A stretch of 64,000 bases of DNA, taken from NCBI GenBank assembly GCA_002841355.1, contig PHFB01000009.1, positions 53,443-117,442 on the forward strand, given 5' to 3'. The stretch is from Actinobacteria bacterium HGW-Actinobacteria-1 (GTDB lineage Bacteria > Actinomycetota > Coriobacteriia > Anaerosomatales > Anaerosomataceae). Made by a program: the position numbers and the translations under genes. Under the pieces are notes generated by a model that was not told the origin of the DNA, searched no databases, and saw only the letters and a list, made by a program, of their open reading frames with translations. This document shows, one piece after another, positions 18,753 to 28,487 of the stretch (positions within the stretch are counted from its first letter, which is position 1; the number at the start of each line of letters is the position of its first letter).

Positions 18753-19015
18753 CAAAAAGCCCTCGTCCTCGAAGGGACGAGAGCTCTGCTCCCGTGGTGC
18801 CACCCTACTTGCCACAGTGTTGCCGCTGTGGCCTCTTCCTGCAGTACTGCGAAACCCTCTCGCTATACCCGGTCCCTTGTATCGGTGGGCGTCCGCCGGG
18901 ACTAGTAAGCATCGCTGCCGTTGTCCCAGGAGCCTCAGAGGTCCATTCCCGCCGGTCACACACGCCGGGTTTCCACCATCCCCGACTCTCTATGCAGTGC
19001 TTCCGGAGTACTACT
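18753..19015 (-). ncRNA. T-box riboswitch, tryptophan specifier (UGG)
   Basis: Leader of the trp operon. On the minus strand the conserved T-box, reading AGGGTGGCACCACGGGAGC, lies at 18806-18788. It is followed by a 10-bp GC-rich terminator stem with a TTCG-containing loop (18784-18759) and a T-run at 18758-18754. Upstream, Stem I contains GAATGGACC; the UGG at 18945-18943 followed by A is the expected specifier-loop form for tRNA-Trp. Uncharged tRNA-Trp pairing to the T-box would form the antiterminator, so trp transcription rises when tryptophan is scarce. The 5' boundary is approximate. Confidence 0.93.
18754..18784 (-). terminator. regulated terminator of the trp T-box
   Basis: A ten-pair stem (one G-T wobble) with a CTTCGA loop, then TTTTT on the minus strand. 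The 5' arm starts just after the T-box sequence, so the antiterminator and this stem are mutually exclusive, as expected for a transcriptional T-box. Confidence 0.9.
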
Positions 19016-19048
19016 CCCCGTCACAGGCGTGCTATGTGATTGCCGAGG

Positions 19049-19078
19049 AGTGTAGCATCGGCCGCGCAGAAGGCGCAA
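19049..19078 (-). promoter_or_regulatory. candidate promoter of the trp operon
   Basis: TTGCGC (19078-19073) and TACACT (19054-19049) are separated by 18 nt on the minus strand and lie about 35 nt before the T-box Stem I. Position fits the leader well; the -35 matches consensus at four of six bases. Confidence 0.5.
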
Positions 19079-19108
19079 GCGCGGTCCCACCCACGGCAGG
19101 ACGAAGAA

Positions 19109-19137
19109 CGGGGCGCCGGCATCTCGCCGACGCCCCG
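19109..19137 (-). terminator. terminator after the RCC1/CWB2 gene
   Basis: A seven-pair CG-rich stem (19109-19115 with 19131-19137) continues past one mismatch into four more pairs around a 5-nt loop. On the minus strand it is followed by a T-rich GTTCTTCGT, about 20 nt after the stop at 19157. Confidence 0.6.
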
Positions 19138-19156
19138 GATCACGCGTGCGTCCGGA

Positions 19157-22100
19157 CTAGGGCTGCGCCCAGACCTCGGTGGGCTCCACGGACGGGTTGC
19201 CGTTGAAGAACCACGCGACACCATCTCCAGTGAGCAACAGGCGGTGACCCCAGCCGCCCTCGACCTGAACCCAGTCGTTAGGCTCGGCCACGGCCCGAGG
19301 GATGATGGCATCCACTTGGGCTCCAGCGGCATCGAGTCCCTGACCTTGACCCCAGACGTAGAGCCTGCCGTCAGCACCGATCGCCACGTATGCGTACAAG
19401 TTCGCACTCACCTGCGTGAATGGCCCGCTTGTGGTGGGCGTTGGAATCGCGCTGTTCACGCCTCCAGTATCTCGGCCGAGCTGTCCGTACACGTTCTGGC
19501 CAAAGCTGTAGGCAACACCCGCATCGTCCACAATGACCGACTGGTAGTTGCCAGGCACGACTGACGCCCAATTCGTGCCTGCAACGATTTGGGTCATCGT
19601 CGCAGGATACGTCGGCACGAGGTTGCCGAGCTGGCCTTCGACGTTGCGACCAACTCCCCAGACCGTGCCATCCGACCTGAGCCCGATCGTCTGACCCTTG
19701 CCAGCTTTGACCTCAACCCAATCGCTGGCGGTCCCGATCCTTATCGGCGAATCGATCTCTGCACTGCTGCCGTTACCGAGCTGGCCGTACAGACCCAGGC
19801 CCCACGCCCACGCGGTACCATCAGCCTTCACACCAACGCCGTGGTACCACCAGCCGTCGACATCGCGCCACGGACCTGCATCGACGATAGCGGGGACAGG
19901 GCTTGAGGTCATCACCGTGGACGACACGCCACGACCGAGTTCGCCATACAGATTATCGCCCCAGCTCCACAGACGTCCGCTTTCATCGATCGCGTACGTG
20001 TAGTTTCGGGAGCAGTCGACGTCTTGCCACTTGAGCCCCGGGAAGCCGGGCGCTGCGATGCGCTGGGGCGTGTTGTGGCCGATGTACGTGCCATCACCGA
20101 GCTGGCCGGACTCATTGGCGCCCCACATCCACAAGTCGCCGTCGGTATCGAGCGCGGCATACTGCGCTGCGCCGGCCTCCACCTTCGCGACAACCCAATC
20201 GCCGAGGAACGCGGCGCTAGATGCGGACGAATCCCACGGCATCGTGGCGTCGGATACCGCTCCCGAAGCCATCGAGACCTCGTAGGGGTCGCGCTGCCGC
20301 TGCTTGGATGTGGTGAGTCGAACAGTCGAACCATCTTCTTGGAGGTCCGCCGCCAGCACCGTCAGGCCCGAAATCGAGAAGTCGGACGGCTGCACGCTTG
20401 CCGGATCGAGACCGGAGTACGCATCGATGCTCACCTCTACGGTGTCGAGCGCAGTGGCGGTGGCTCGCGTGATCTCGGGCTGGAAGTAGCCCGGGGTGTC
20501 GACCGTCGAGTACATGGACCAGATACCGTCGGTCGTGCCAAAGGAATCGTACAGCGCGGTGATGACGTAGCTCTTACCACGAGTCTGTGGGCTCGTCGTC
20601 AGACGCACTCCACCTGGCACGACCTCAGCGGCGAGCACATCAAGACCATCAATCGAGAAGTCTGCAGCATGGAGCGTTTCAGCATCGACCGTCACTGGAA
20701 CGACCGACGCCGGGGCCACGGTCGCGGCCGCTGCGGGTGCCGCAACGGAGCTGGGCCATAGCACGACGCCGCCAGTCGGAAAGCCGCCGGGCGCCTGAGC
20801 GATCCGGCGCTTCAGGAAGTTCACGCTACCGCCGAAGGATGCCGATTGTCCGAAGATGTCGACCCGTCCGCCGTAGTTGCCATCAACGGACACATCCGCA
20901 TGCCACCACGGAGCAAGGGTGGTATCAGCGTCTGCGGTCAGATCCCCGGTCACACCGAGATACGGTCCGAAGGCGTTGTAGAACATGCACTCGAGCTGCG
21001 CCCCGATCTTCAGATCCGCTGACGCGTTCGCGTTGAATGTCGGCCCTCGCAGGTTGAACGAGCTCGAGGAGCCGCGTATCGGCCTCCACCCGTAGCCGTA
21101 GTCATACTGCACGCCGAAAGTGACCGACGACTGTTGCGTGAGGCCAACCCCGGCCGAGCCCGAGATAGCCAACTCCAATTCGGCGATAGGCTGCACGTAG
21201 AACGTGATGTTCACGGGCACCCAGCCGACCCAGAACCACGGCGAGCCGATCTGGAAGCGGAGATCCTTTCCTATCCGACGTTCCACGGTCTCGATGATGT
21301 CTGTCGCATACGACGCATCGAGATCGACCCGCACGTCCAGTTCGAGCAGCTCGCTCAGGTACGTCGCGAACGTCACATTCTGAAGACCGGTGATGTCCTG
21401 TCGTCCCCACCAGTGATAGACGTAGTACAGGTGACCCCAACTGGCATTGAGCGCGAAGTTGCCCGAGAACACCGCGCGCCCGCTGACGCTAACAGACGCG
21501 GTCGCCTCCGCTCCCGCTACCGGCGTTCCGGTCTTGGTGTACTTGGCGTCGAATGGAATCGTGACACCTGCGCCCATCTCGGCTTGCGGCGTGATGACGC
21601 CCGCCGTCGACACCCCGTCGGATGCGCCACCCACAAGTTCCGTTGGAGAACCGAGAGAGTCGGACTTCACCCCGAAACCGAGGTCGATATGGGTCGAGTC
21701 CACCGCCGTTGCCGATTCAAGCATGAGACTCTGGCTGTCTTCCGGCTGGCTGTTGGGATCCACACTACCGGTGACATCCAGGGAGCCCTTGATGATCACA
21801 TCCGCAAGCGTGGCGGCGGTCGTCTCGACCGTCACCTGGCCGCCCGCTTCGGTGACATCCAGAACCCGCACCAGATACCCGCTTGGTGCAGCGTCAGATG
21901 GACCCGCAACGAGGACGTCAGACGTCTGGATAGAGCGCGCTTCGTCGGAGGCGGCGTCGAACACAAGCATCCCGCCATCGGGCGAGATCGTCTCAAGCGC
22001 GCTTTGCGCCGCATCGCTCATGACAACGACGTCCGCGGCGATCTCGGTAGTGGCGGCCGCCTCTATGGCAGACACCCCCACCGCCGATCACGAGGATGTT

Positions 22101-23080
22101 CTTGATCGATGTGCAGTGGCTGTTGAAGAAGTCTTCCGTGGCCGGGGAGATGCTTTCACCGTCAGTGAGCACCAATGGCGCCCCTACCGATGCGGCGTAC
22201 GCTCCTCCCGCAAGCGCGTCCGGGAAGTCGGTACCCACGGCGACCAGCACGGTCTCGTACGTGAACCCATTGGCGAATGCATACTCCGCGATCATCTTGG
22301 CGGTCTCGTAGCGATCGGCGCCACCTACGCGCGTAGGATTCGGCACGAGGGATGCAACGTGCGACGCGATGGCGTTCTCGCCGCCACGATGAGCGTCTTG
22401 AACGCGCCCATCTGCTCGATAGCCTCAACGGTCGCCACAGGTAGCGAATCACGCCTGGAGAGCAGGATCGGGAAGCCGTTCGCACCAGCAAAGCCCGAGA
22501 CAGCGAGCGCGTCCGGGTACTTGAGACCCGTTGCCAAGATGAACTCGCCCGAGCCTCCGGTCACCTCAGCCAATCGCGCCGCAACCTGCTCGGCGGTTTC
22601 ATAGCGGTCCTTGCCGCCGATGCGCTCGATCGCATCCGCATCGAGCCCAAGAGCGATAATGTCGTCGATCACCGAGTCGGATAGCGCGGCAGTCCCGCCA
22701 AGGATGACCACGTGCGATGCCCCTAGGCGCTGGATCTCGGCGCCGACTTCAGCGGGAAGCCCGTCCGGCTCGGCGAGGAGCAGTGGCGCACCCAACGCAG
22801 CGGCGAGCGGGTCACCGACGAGCGCATCGGGGAAGTTGCGCGCAGTAGCGAGGACGACCCACTCCGAAGTCTCCCAGCCGTACTGGCTCACCGCGACCGA
22901 TGTCCCGAGCCTGTCGGCACCCTGAACCCGCACACTGGTGGCGCCGAACGTGAGGGGTCGGATGATGTCCTGCGCGTTCGGCACCTGCCTAGCAGCAGCC
23001 GAGAACGGCACGAATGTCACGAGGATAGTGACCGCAACTGTCACCGCTACTAGCCGGAGCGGAACTGTGGGTCGGTACAT
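19157..23080 (-). pseudogene. RCC1-repeat surface protein with CWB2 cell-wall anchors, two frameshifts
   Basis: Reads as one gene of about 1308 codons. It has a signal peptide (MYRPTVPLRLVAVTVAVT), three N-terminal CWB2 (cell wall binding repeat 2) units with RIGGKDRYETA, FPDALA and VIGG motifs, a long beta-rich middle, and a C-terminal block of about five RCC1-like repeats (WMWGANESGQLGDGT; WSWGDNLYGELGRG). The frame is lost at 22381-22387, where one G seems missing from GTGGCGGCG, and regained at 22075-22079, where a run of five G has one too many. The ~300-nt segment between encodes perfect CWB2 sequence in the shifted frame. Either recent mutations or two homopolymer sequencing errors. 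CWB2 units bind secondary wall polymers (family knowledge), so the intact product would be a surface propeller. Confidence 0.8.
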
Positions 23081-23291
23081 GAGGTCCCCCTTGCCTGATA
23101 TGCCTTGTGTCCGGTTGTGGTGCCTCGCTCGTACACACACCGTACGTCCGCCAGTTCGACCAAGTCGGTGACGAATATCACCGGAGCACGTGCCGGCAGC
23201 GCGGTGTGCACCGCAAATTCAGCCGTTCAGGAAGTGCCGCTAACCTCGAACCGGTTCCGCGAATGGGTGTGCCGGCATCGGCCTCGCGCAA

Positions 23292-25016
23292 CTACGGCGT
23301 TGCCGGTGCGACCGTCTCCGGCTTGTACGACGGATCGCCGAGACAGTAGAGGTAGCCATCACGCGATCCGATGTAGATACGGCCCTGCCACACGATCGGT
23401 GTGGACTCGTAGCTGCCGCCACCCGTGAAGCGTGCCACACGCTTGATGCTGACCGAGACCATCTCCCCCGCCCGCGTCTTGAGCGCCACGCCGGGACCGT
23501 CGGCGCCCGGGGTGTACGTGATCTTGTAGACGTTCACGGTATTGCCGTATCCGGCTGCGATCACGTAGTCGTCCACCATGATGGGCGTCGAGATTGCGCC
23601 GCCGATGTTCTCCTTGAAGACGAGTTTGGGCGTGGGGAGATTCTTCTCCAGGTTGGGACCGGCCACGGTCTCCTCGGCAAGGTTGTCCTGCGAGACCACA
23701 TAGAAGTTGCCGTCGATCGCCGTACACGCCGCAAGCGCGGGGCGAGACCCATCGGCGTTGTAGCTGTCATTCACAGAGGAGGAGCCGATGATGCCTCCCT
23801 GCCAATCCGCGAAGGCGCGATCACCGGTTGGGAAGTACCATACGAGCGCCTCGGCAGCGGGTTTGCGGGGATCGAGCTTGAGCAAGCCGCCCTTGCCTTT
23901 GATGTACTGCTTCTCGACCTCGGCCAGGATGTAGCCATCCGAGGTGACCACGGTGGAGCCATCGATGTCCGAACCGGTGAAGAAGTCCCATTCGACCTTG
24001 AGCGTCTCCTTGTTCATCCCGTAGATGTGACCGGCGCCCGATGCCGCATACACACGATCGCCGAGCAACGCCGGGGAGCTCTCAAGCACCAGGTTGCCGC
24101 CGTGGCTGGCCGCGCGCTTGTCACCGAGCAGGAGCGCCTCAGCGAGGATCTTCGGCGTCTTGAAGCCCTTCCAGTCGGTAGTCGAGAACGGGTCGAGGCG
24201 GTAGAAATTCCCCGACTCCACCGGCACCCAGGCCGTGCCGTCGACCACGAAACCGCTGCCGTCAGCGTCCCGGCTGTAGCTCTTGGTGTGCGGCACCGGC
24301 AGGCGCCACAGCTCCTTGCCGGTTGCGTAGGACACCGCTCGGAATGGCGCAATGTCAGCGGCACCGATGCTCTTCGGGAATCCTCGGCGGGATCCCACCA
24401 TCACAACGTAGCGCGACGGGTCGCCCGGTGCCGCGGGGTCCTCGAAGACGGTCGGCGAGCCCTTGATGACGTCGGGATACTCGTAGGCCCACAGCTCCTT
24501 GCCCGTCTCGGCATCGATCTTCACGAGGTTGTGGTCGAAGCCGCCCACGAGCAGATAGAGCTTCCCGTTCTCGCGAACGAGTGCGGGCTGACCGGTCCAG
24601 CCCGTGCCGTACCACGTCACCAACCCGGCGGCCGCGGCGGGCGAACCCGACGGCTCGGTCGACGGCTTGCCCGTGCCACCGGTGGTGCCGCCGCCGATCT
24701 TCGCCTTCCAGATGACCTCCAGGGTCTCGGGAACCGGACCGACACCGTAGAAGCGACGCGCCTCATCGCCGAGGAAACTCGCGATCTTGATGCCGTCGGC
24801 AGTGGGGTCGGCGCCGGGGGGCGCGGGTAGCGTGACGGTAACCGTGGGCAGCACGGATGGCAGCGTCGTGCGCGGCTTGGCAAGCGGAGGTGGTTCCAGA
24901 GCGGGCGCCGCATAGCGAAGCCCCGCGTACGCGCCCGCCGCGACGACCGCAAGCAGCACGAATGTCGCCGCTATCTGCGTCGCAGGTGAGCGACGCGATC
25001 TGCCGTTCCGGGCCAT
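23292..25016 (-). CDS. membrane-anchored PQQ-type beta-propeller protein
   Basis: Product of 574 residues. An N-terminal membrane helix (ATFVLLAVVAAGAYAGLRYAA) acts as signal anchor, then comes a Pro-rich linker and a beta-propeller with PQQ/WD-like blades: LVKIDAETGKELWAYEYP, AVSYATGKELWRLPVP, IYGMNKETLKVEWDFF, and a last blade IVWQGRIYIGSRDGYLYCLG. No enzymatic site is evident; such proteins usually serve as scaffolds or ligand-binding domains outside the cell. The ATG at 25016 has GGGAGG upstream. It lies 53 nt after the serine protease gene and may be its co-transcript. Confidence 0.88.
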   Translation of the reverse strand: MARNGRSRRSPATQIAATFVLLAVVAAGAYAGLRYAAPALEPPPLAKPRTTLPSVLPTVTVTLPAPPGADPTADGIKIASFLGDEARRFYGVGPVPETLEVIWKAKIGGGTTGGTGKPSTEPSGSPAAAAGLVTWYGTGWTGQPALVRENGKLYLLVGGFDHNLVKIDAETGKELWAYEYPDVIKGSPTVFEDPAAPGDPSRYVVMVGSRRGFPKSIGAADIAPFRAVSYATGKELWRLPVPHTKSYSRDADGSGFVVDGTAWVPVESGNFYRLDPFSTTDWKGFKTPKILAEALLLGDKRAASHGGNLVLESSPALLGDRVYAASGAGHIYGMNKETLKVEWDFFTGSDIDGSTVVTSDGYILAEVEKQYIKGKGGLLKLDPRKPAAEALVWYFPTGDRAFADWQGGIIGSSSVNDSYNADGSRPALAACTAIDGNFYVVSQDNLAEETVAGPNLEKNLPTPKLVFKENIGGAISTPIMVDDYVIAAGYGNTVNVYKITYTPGADGPGVALKTRAGEMVSVSIKRVARFTGGGSYESTPIVWQGRIYIGSRDGYLYCLGDPSYKPETVAPATP

Positions 25017-25069
25017 TGTCCTCCCTTGGTAGCCCGTGCTGTGCCTATTCTAGCTGCCGAACCCGCCAA

Positions 25070-26167
25070 TCACCGGTTGCTGGCCACATTCTCTTCGCCG
25101 AGGAACGTCACGGTCGTTCCCGCCACACGGAAGCTCTGTCCCCGCGCGAGCACGATGGTGCGAACGCAACCATCACCGCAGTACAGGCCACCGGAATCGG
25201 TGAGTTCGAGTGCCTCCACCCCGGAGTCTGCGACCATGAGCCGCACTGCGTATGGTGCAGCATCCTGAACCCGGATGTCAGCGTTGGACGCCGTGCCCAC
25301 GACCGACGGGAGTCGGACCAGTCTCTCGGAGCGTGCGCCACCCGTTTCGATCGCGAAGCGATAGCGCACGACCGTCGCGAACGTCGCCTCGGGAACGGTC
25401 TGTATACGACGCTGCTGCCGCACGAAGAGAAGTACCGCGGCGAGCAGAGCGAGGCCCGCCGTCGCAAGTACCGGGATAAGCACGCGCGAAGCGCTGCCAC
25501 CTGCTCGCGCCGGGCCGCTCTCCGTGACGATGGCGACGTCCGGCGCGTTCTCGGCGAGGAACTGCCGCGCGTCGTCCACCGGGATGCTGAAGCCGACCGC
25601 GTCGACCTCGACGTCCGCGATCTTGGCGACATTCACGCCAACCAAACGACCCTGCTCATCAACGAGGGGTCCACCACTGTTGCCCGGATTGATCGCGGCA
25701 TCTGTCTGGACGTACGTGGAGCCCTCGAATGTCTGAAGTGGAGACGACACCACGCCCTTGGTGAGCGATACGGAGTGCAACCCGATCGGGAAGCCGAGGA
25801 CGATGACATCCTGACCGCGCTGCAGCTCCGAGCTTGAGCCCCAGACGATGGGGTCGATGGGCGGCAAGGAGACCTCGAGCAGCGCGAGGTCGCGCGTCCG
25901 ATCGATTGCGATAACCGTGTATGGCTCGAGCCGGTTCTCGACCAGCACGCGCGCCTGGAGTCCCTGGGCGGCGTCGACAACATGCGAGACCGTGAGCACT
26001 CGATTCGGGGCGATGATGAAGCCGGTGCCGATGCGGTCGGCGCCCGCCGTGATAGCCACTACTGCGTTGGTTGCACCCTCAAGCGAGGACTGCGCACGTG
26101 CCGCTGGCGCCAGAACCAGCGCGAACGCCGCTGCCGCCAGCATGAACGATGCGATGCGCCCTCTCAT
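25070..26167 (-). CDS. membrane-anchored S1C (HtrA-like) serine protease with FHA-like C-terminus
   Basis: Product of 365 residues. A signal peptide (1-25) precedes a trypsin-fold protease with His62 (TVSHVVD), Asp93 (TRDLALLE) and Ser164 (NPGNSGGPL), so the triad is intact. A membrane helix follows at about 229-249. Instead of a PDZ domain, the cytoplasmic end (about 272-355) has the strand pattern of an FHA domain (LPSVVGTASNADIRV then LARGQSFRVAGTTVTFLG), but without a clear S-R-x-H core, so this is tentative. The start overlaps the stop of the M48-like gene (ATGA), so the two are coupled. Confidence 0.88.
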   Translation of the reverse strand: MRGRIASFMLAAAAFALVLAPAARAQSSLEGATNAVVAITAGADRIGTGFIIAPNRVLTVSHVVDAAQGLQARVLVENRLEPYTVIAIDRTRDLALLEVSLPPIDPIVWGSSSELQRGQDVIVLGFPIGLHSVSLTKGVVSSPLQTFEGSTYVQTDAAINPGNSGGPLVDEQGRLVGVNVAKIADVEVDAVGFSIPVDDARQFLAENAPDVAIVTESGPARAGGSASRVLIPVLATAGLALLAAVLLFVRQQRRIQTVPEATFATVVRYRFAIETGGARSERLVRLPSVVGTASNADIRVQDAAPYAVRLMVADSGVEALELTDSGGLYCGDGCVRTIVLARGQSFRVAGTTVTFLGEENVASNR

Positions 26168-27267
26168 GACGGATCTCGATCCACGCGTGGTGCGACCGGC
26201 GCCACGGCCCAGCCGGCAAGGTTCGGCGACGGCCGCTGTGCGAGCCCCTCGGCACCAAGCACTTCGCGCAGCCGGGAGACGCGTCGGAACTCGGGATCGT
26301 CTTCCGGAGCAAAACCGAAACCTGCCCAGCAGTAGAAGAGCTGCGAGTACGCATCGCTCGCGCTCGGCACGAAGTTGTCAGCGCCAAGGACCCGCTCGAG
26401 CGCCGAGAGCATCGAGCGTGGATCCTTGAGCAGCATCATGCCCTCGGCATCGGCCTTCTCGGAGGAGAGCCACGCGGACTCCTGATGCCACCACGAGAGG
26501 AACTCGGTCACGATGACGACGATGCCGTAGATGACGAACCACGCGGCGAACGCGTCTGAGCCCGTGCGACTCGCGAGATACGCGTGCCCGTTGCGATCCT
26601 CCATCTCGCGCTCCTTGACCTTGAGGTCGTGGTCGCGGATCGCCCAGATCGGGCCCATGAGCGCCGAGACAACGGTGGCAAACAGCGTGTCGAGGGCGCG
26701 GATGCGTGCCATGAGATTCGCGAAGACCGCGCGTTGCTCGTCTTCGGTGAGCTTGTCGACGAAGCCGCGGGTCACGCCGATGGCCGCTCGCTCGTAGGAG
26801 CGACCGATCGCGAAGGCGTTCACCTTGTCGACCTCGATGATGTAAAGCGGCGGCGAATGCGGTAGCCCCACCGCGATCGACATGTCTTTGAGGACGCGCT
26901 TGACCCCGAGGATCTCCCCTTGAGCCGTGATCCGGGCACCGAGTCGCTTGATCAGGAACCGCTCCGAACGCGACGCCCGCCAGAGCACCCACGCAAGCGT
27001 GCCGACGAACGATGCCGGGAAGCCCCAGAGGAGCGCACCTTTGGCGATCCATACGCCGAGCGTGATGTCCGAGAGCAACGCGCCCACCAGAAACAGGGTC
27101 AATGTCGCGACGATGGCGGCGAAGAATGCGATCACCGCTGAGAACACCACCGAGAAGAACAGCACCTTCACGCGGTTGCGGTCGATCCGTCGCCAGAGCG
27201 GCTCGATCTTCGCAGAGCGAACACCGGGCGGAAGCGTGAGCTCCGTCATCCCCGAGCGCAGCCGCAT
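26164..27267 (-). CDS. M48-like membrane protein lacking the HEXXH zinc motif
   Basis: Product of 367 residues. Two membrane helices near 35-63 and 72-97 and one near 238-258 frame a domain that resembles HtpX/M48 metalloproteases: NAFAIGRSYERAAIGVTRGFVDKLTEDEQ (150-178) is the block that precedes HEXXH in that family, and SSEKADAEGMML resembles the third-ligand region. But where AHELSH is expected the protein reads ANLMAR (183-188), losing both His and the Glu. It should therefore be a non-catalytic relative. The start at 27267, 6 nt after the hisE stop, has a weak ribosome site; ATG at 27249 is the alternative. Coupled to the serine protease downstream. Confidence 0.8.
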   Translation of the reverse strand: MRLRSGMTELTLPPGVRSAKIEPLWRRIDRNRVKVLFFSVVFSAVIAFFAAIVATLTLFLVGALLSDITLGVWIAKGALLWGFPASFVGTLAWVLWRASRSERFLIKRLGARITAQGEILGVKRVLKDMSIAVGLPHSPPLYIIEVDKVNAFAIGRSYERAAIGVTRGFVDKLTEDEQRAVFANLMARIRALDTLFATVVSALMGPIWAIRDHDLKVKEREMEDRNGHAYLASRTGSDAFAAWFVIYGIVVIVTEFLSWWHQESAWLSSEKADAEGMMLLKDPRSMLSALERVLGADNFVPSASDAYSQLFYCWAGFGFAPEDDPEFRRVSRLREVLGAEGLAQRPSPNLAGWAVAPVAPRVDRDPS

Positions 27268-27273
27268 CGCCTG

Positions 27274-27606
27274 CTACTTCTTTCGGCGATCGGCAAGCTC
27301 GACAGCCAGGTCATCGAGCGTGAGGCCCTCTCGGATCATGACGACCATGAGGTGATACACAAGGTCGCCGATCTCGTAACGAAGCTGCTGCTTGTCACGG
27401 TCGCGCGCGGCGATGATCACTTCGCTCGCCTCTTCGCCGATCTTCTTGAGCAGCTTGTCCTGCGGGCCAAGCAACAACTTCGCCGTATAGCTGTCCTCGG
27501 GCAACTGCGCTTTGCGCGACTCAAGCACGGCGAAGATCTCTTCAAGTACGGGACCGAGATGCGGCTGCGCTGCCGGGGTCGGCGTGCCGAGCGGATCGGT
27601 GGTCAT
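27274..27606 (-). CDS. hisE: phosphoribosyl-ATP pyrophosphatase
   Basis: Second step of histidine synthesis, hydrolysing PR-ATP to PR-AMP. The 110-residue product is all-helical and carries the MazG-like metal site KIGEEASEVIIAARD with further acids in RYEIGDLVYHLMVVM. A Pro/Ala-rich N-terminal tail is slightly longer than usual. The ATG at 27606 is preceded by GAGGAG. It follows hisI closely, as separate genes rather than the fused hisIE seen in enterobacteria. Confidence 0.95.
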   Translation of the reverse strand: MTTDPLGTPTPAAQPHLGPVLEEIFAVLESRKAQLPEDSYTAKLLLGPQDKLLKKIGEEASEVIIAARDRDKQQLRYEIGDLVYHLMVVMIREGLTLDDLAVELADRRKK

Positions 27607-27623
27607 AGCGAACTCCTCATCTG

Positions 27624-28001
27624 TCACGACAGCGGGACGCTGTCGGTGTTCTCGTCTGCAGCCTCTGCGGCGGTACCCGGAGCGGGAAACATCGTGCGGT
27701 AGAAGCAGCTGTGCTCGCCAGTGTGGCACGCAGCACCGGTCTGATCGACCAGCACTAAGAGGGTATCGGCATCGCAGTCGTAGCGGATCTCCTTGACGAT
27801 CTGGATGTGACCCGAACTTTCGCCTTTGTTCCACAGTTCCTGACGCGACCGGCTCCAGAACCAGGTACGGCCGCTCTCGATCGTGCGCTGGAGCGACTCG
27901 GCGTTCATCCAGGCGACCATCAACACCTCAAGCGTGTCGTACTGCTGCACCACTGCGGGAATGAGTCCCCGCTCGTCGAAGATCAGTTCGGGCGACTCCA
28001 T
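27624..28001 (-). CDS. hisI: phosphoribosyl-AMP cyclohydrolase
   Basis: Opens the adenine ring of PR-AMP in step three of histidine synthesis. About 125 residues. The conserved [49 protein letters not shown] block holds the Cys residues that bind zinc and the Asp cluster that binds magnesium. The ATG at 28001 has GGGGAG at good spacing; a GTG at 28010 overlapping the previous stop is an alternative. Confidence 0.95.
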   Translation of the reverse strand: MESPELIFDERGLIPAVVQQYDTLEVLMVAWMNAESLQRTIESGRTWFWSRSRQELWNKGESSGHIQIVKEIRYDCDADTLLVLVDQTGAACHTGEHSCFYRTMFPAPGTAAEAADENTDSVPLS

Positions 28002-28002
28002 G

Positions 28003-28485
28003 TCAGTCACGCTCCCCTGCGCCGGGCTGGTTGTGCCACTTGCCCTCCATCGACTCTATCTCGATGGCGACCACCGTCGTGCGCCGCAGCGTGGCGTCGG
28101 GGATGCCGTCACCCGTGCTGCCGTACTGCCGCATGATGACATCGAGACCGGCGCGCTTCTCGGCAGGGGTGGTCAACACACGCGCACTGCCGTACCCGAT
28201 GACGCTCTTGAAGCGAGCCGTGAACCCACACGGGCGATCGGCCGAGATGATCTCGCACTCATCTGCCTCGAAGCACACGCGCGGGTTGGCGGCGATCGCA
28301 TCGAGGCGCCTGCCCTCGCCGGGACCGTGCAGGTAGATCATGCCGTCGGCGTACCCGAAGTTCACCGGCACCACGTACGGGCCGTGCTCATCGCTCATCC
28401 CAAGTCGCAACACCTCGGCCGAGCCAAGAAACGCCTCGGTCTCCTCGGGGGGCATGCAGTGATCGTATCGACGCATGGGGCGCAT
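28003..28485 (-). CDS. Nim-like pyridoxamine 5'-phosphate oxidase family flavoprotein
   Basis: Split-barrel FMN-binding protein of about 160 residues resembling the NimA/YkrA-type group. An N-terminal [15 protein letters not shown] leads to [30 protein letters not shown], the typical flavin-binding strand pair, and [13 protein letters not shown]. Related proteins reduce nitroimidazoles or bind heme/flavin; the substrate here is unknown. It lies inside the his operon between hisF and hisI, overlapping hisF (GTGA at 28488-28491 if the GTG start is used) and hisI within a few bases, so it is clearly co-expressed. It has no known step in histidine synthesis. Confidence 0.85.
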   Translation of the reverse strand: MRPMRRYDHCMPPEETEAFLGSAEVLRLGMSDEHGPYVVPVNFGYADGMIYLHGPGEGRRLDAIAANPRVCFEADECEIISADRPCGFTARFKSVIGYGSARVLTTPAEKRAGLDVIMRQYGSTGDGIPDATLRRTTVVAIEIESMEGKWHNQPGAGERD

Positions 28486-28487
28486 AC

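Noticed and set aside
23081..23291. Possible c-di-GMP or other riboswitch upstream of the CWB2/RCC1 gene
   Set aside because: The gap contains only a 10-bp palindrome (GAACCGGTTC). I could not find the conserved GEMM core or any other riboswitch signature.
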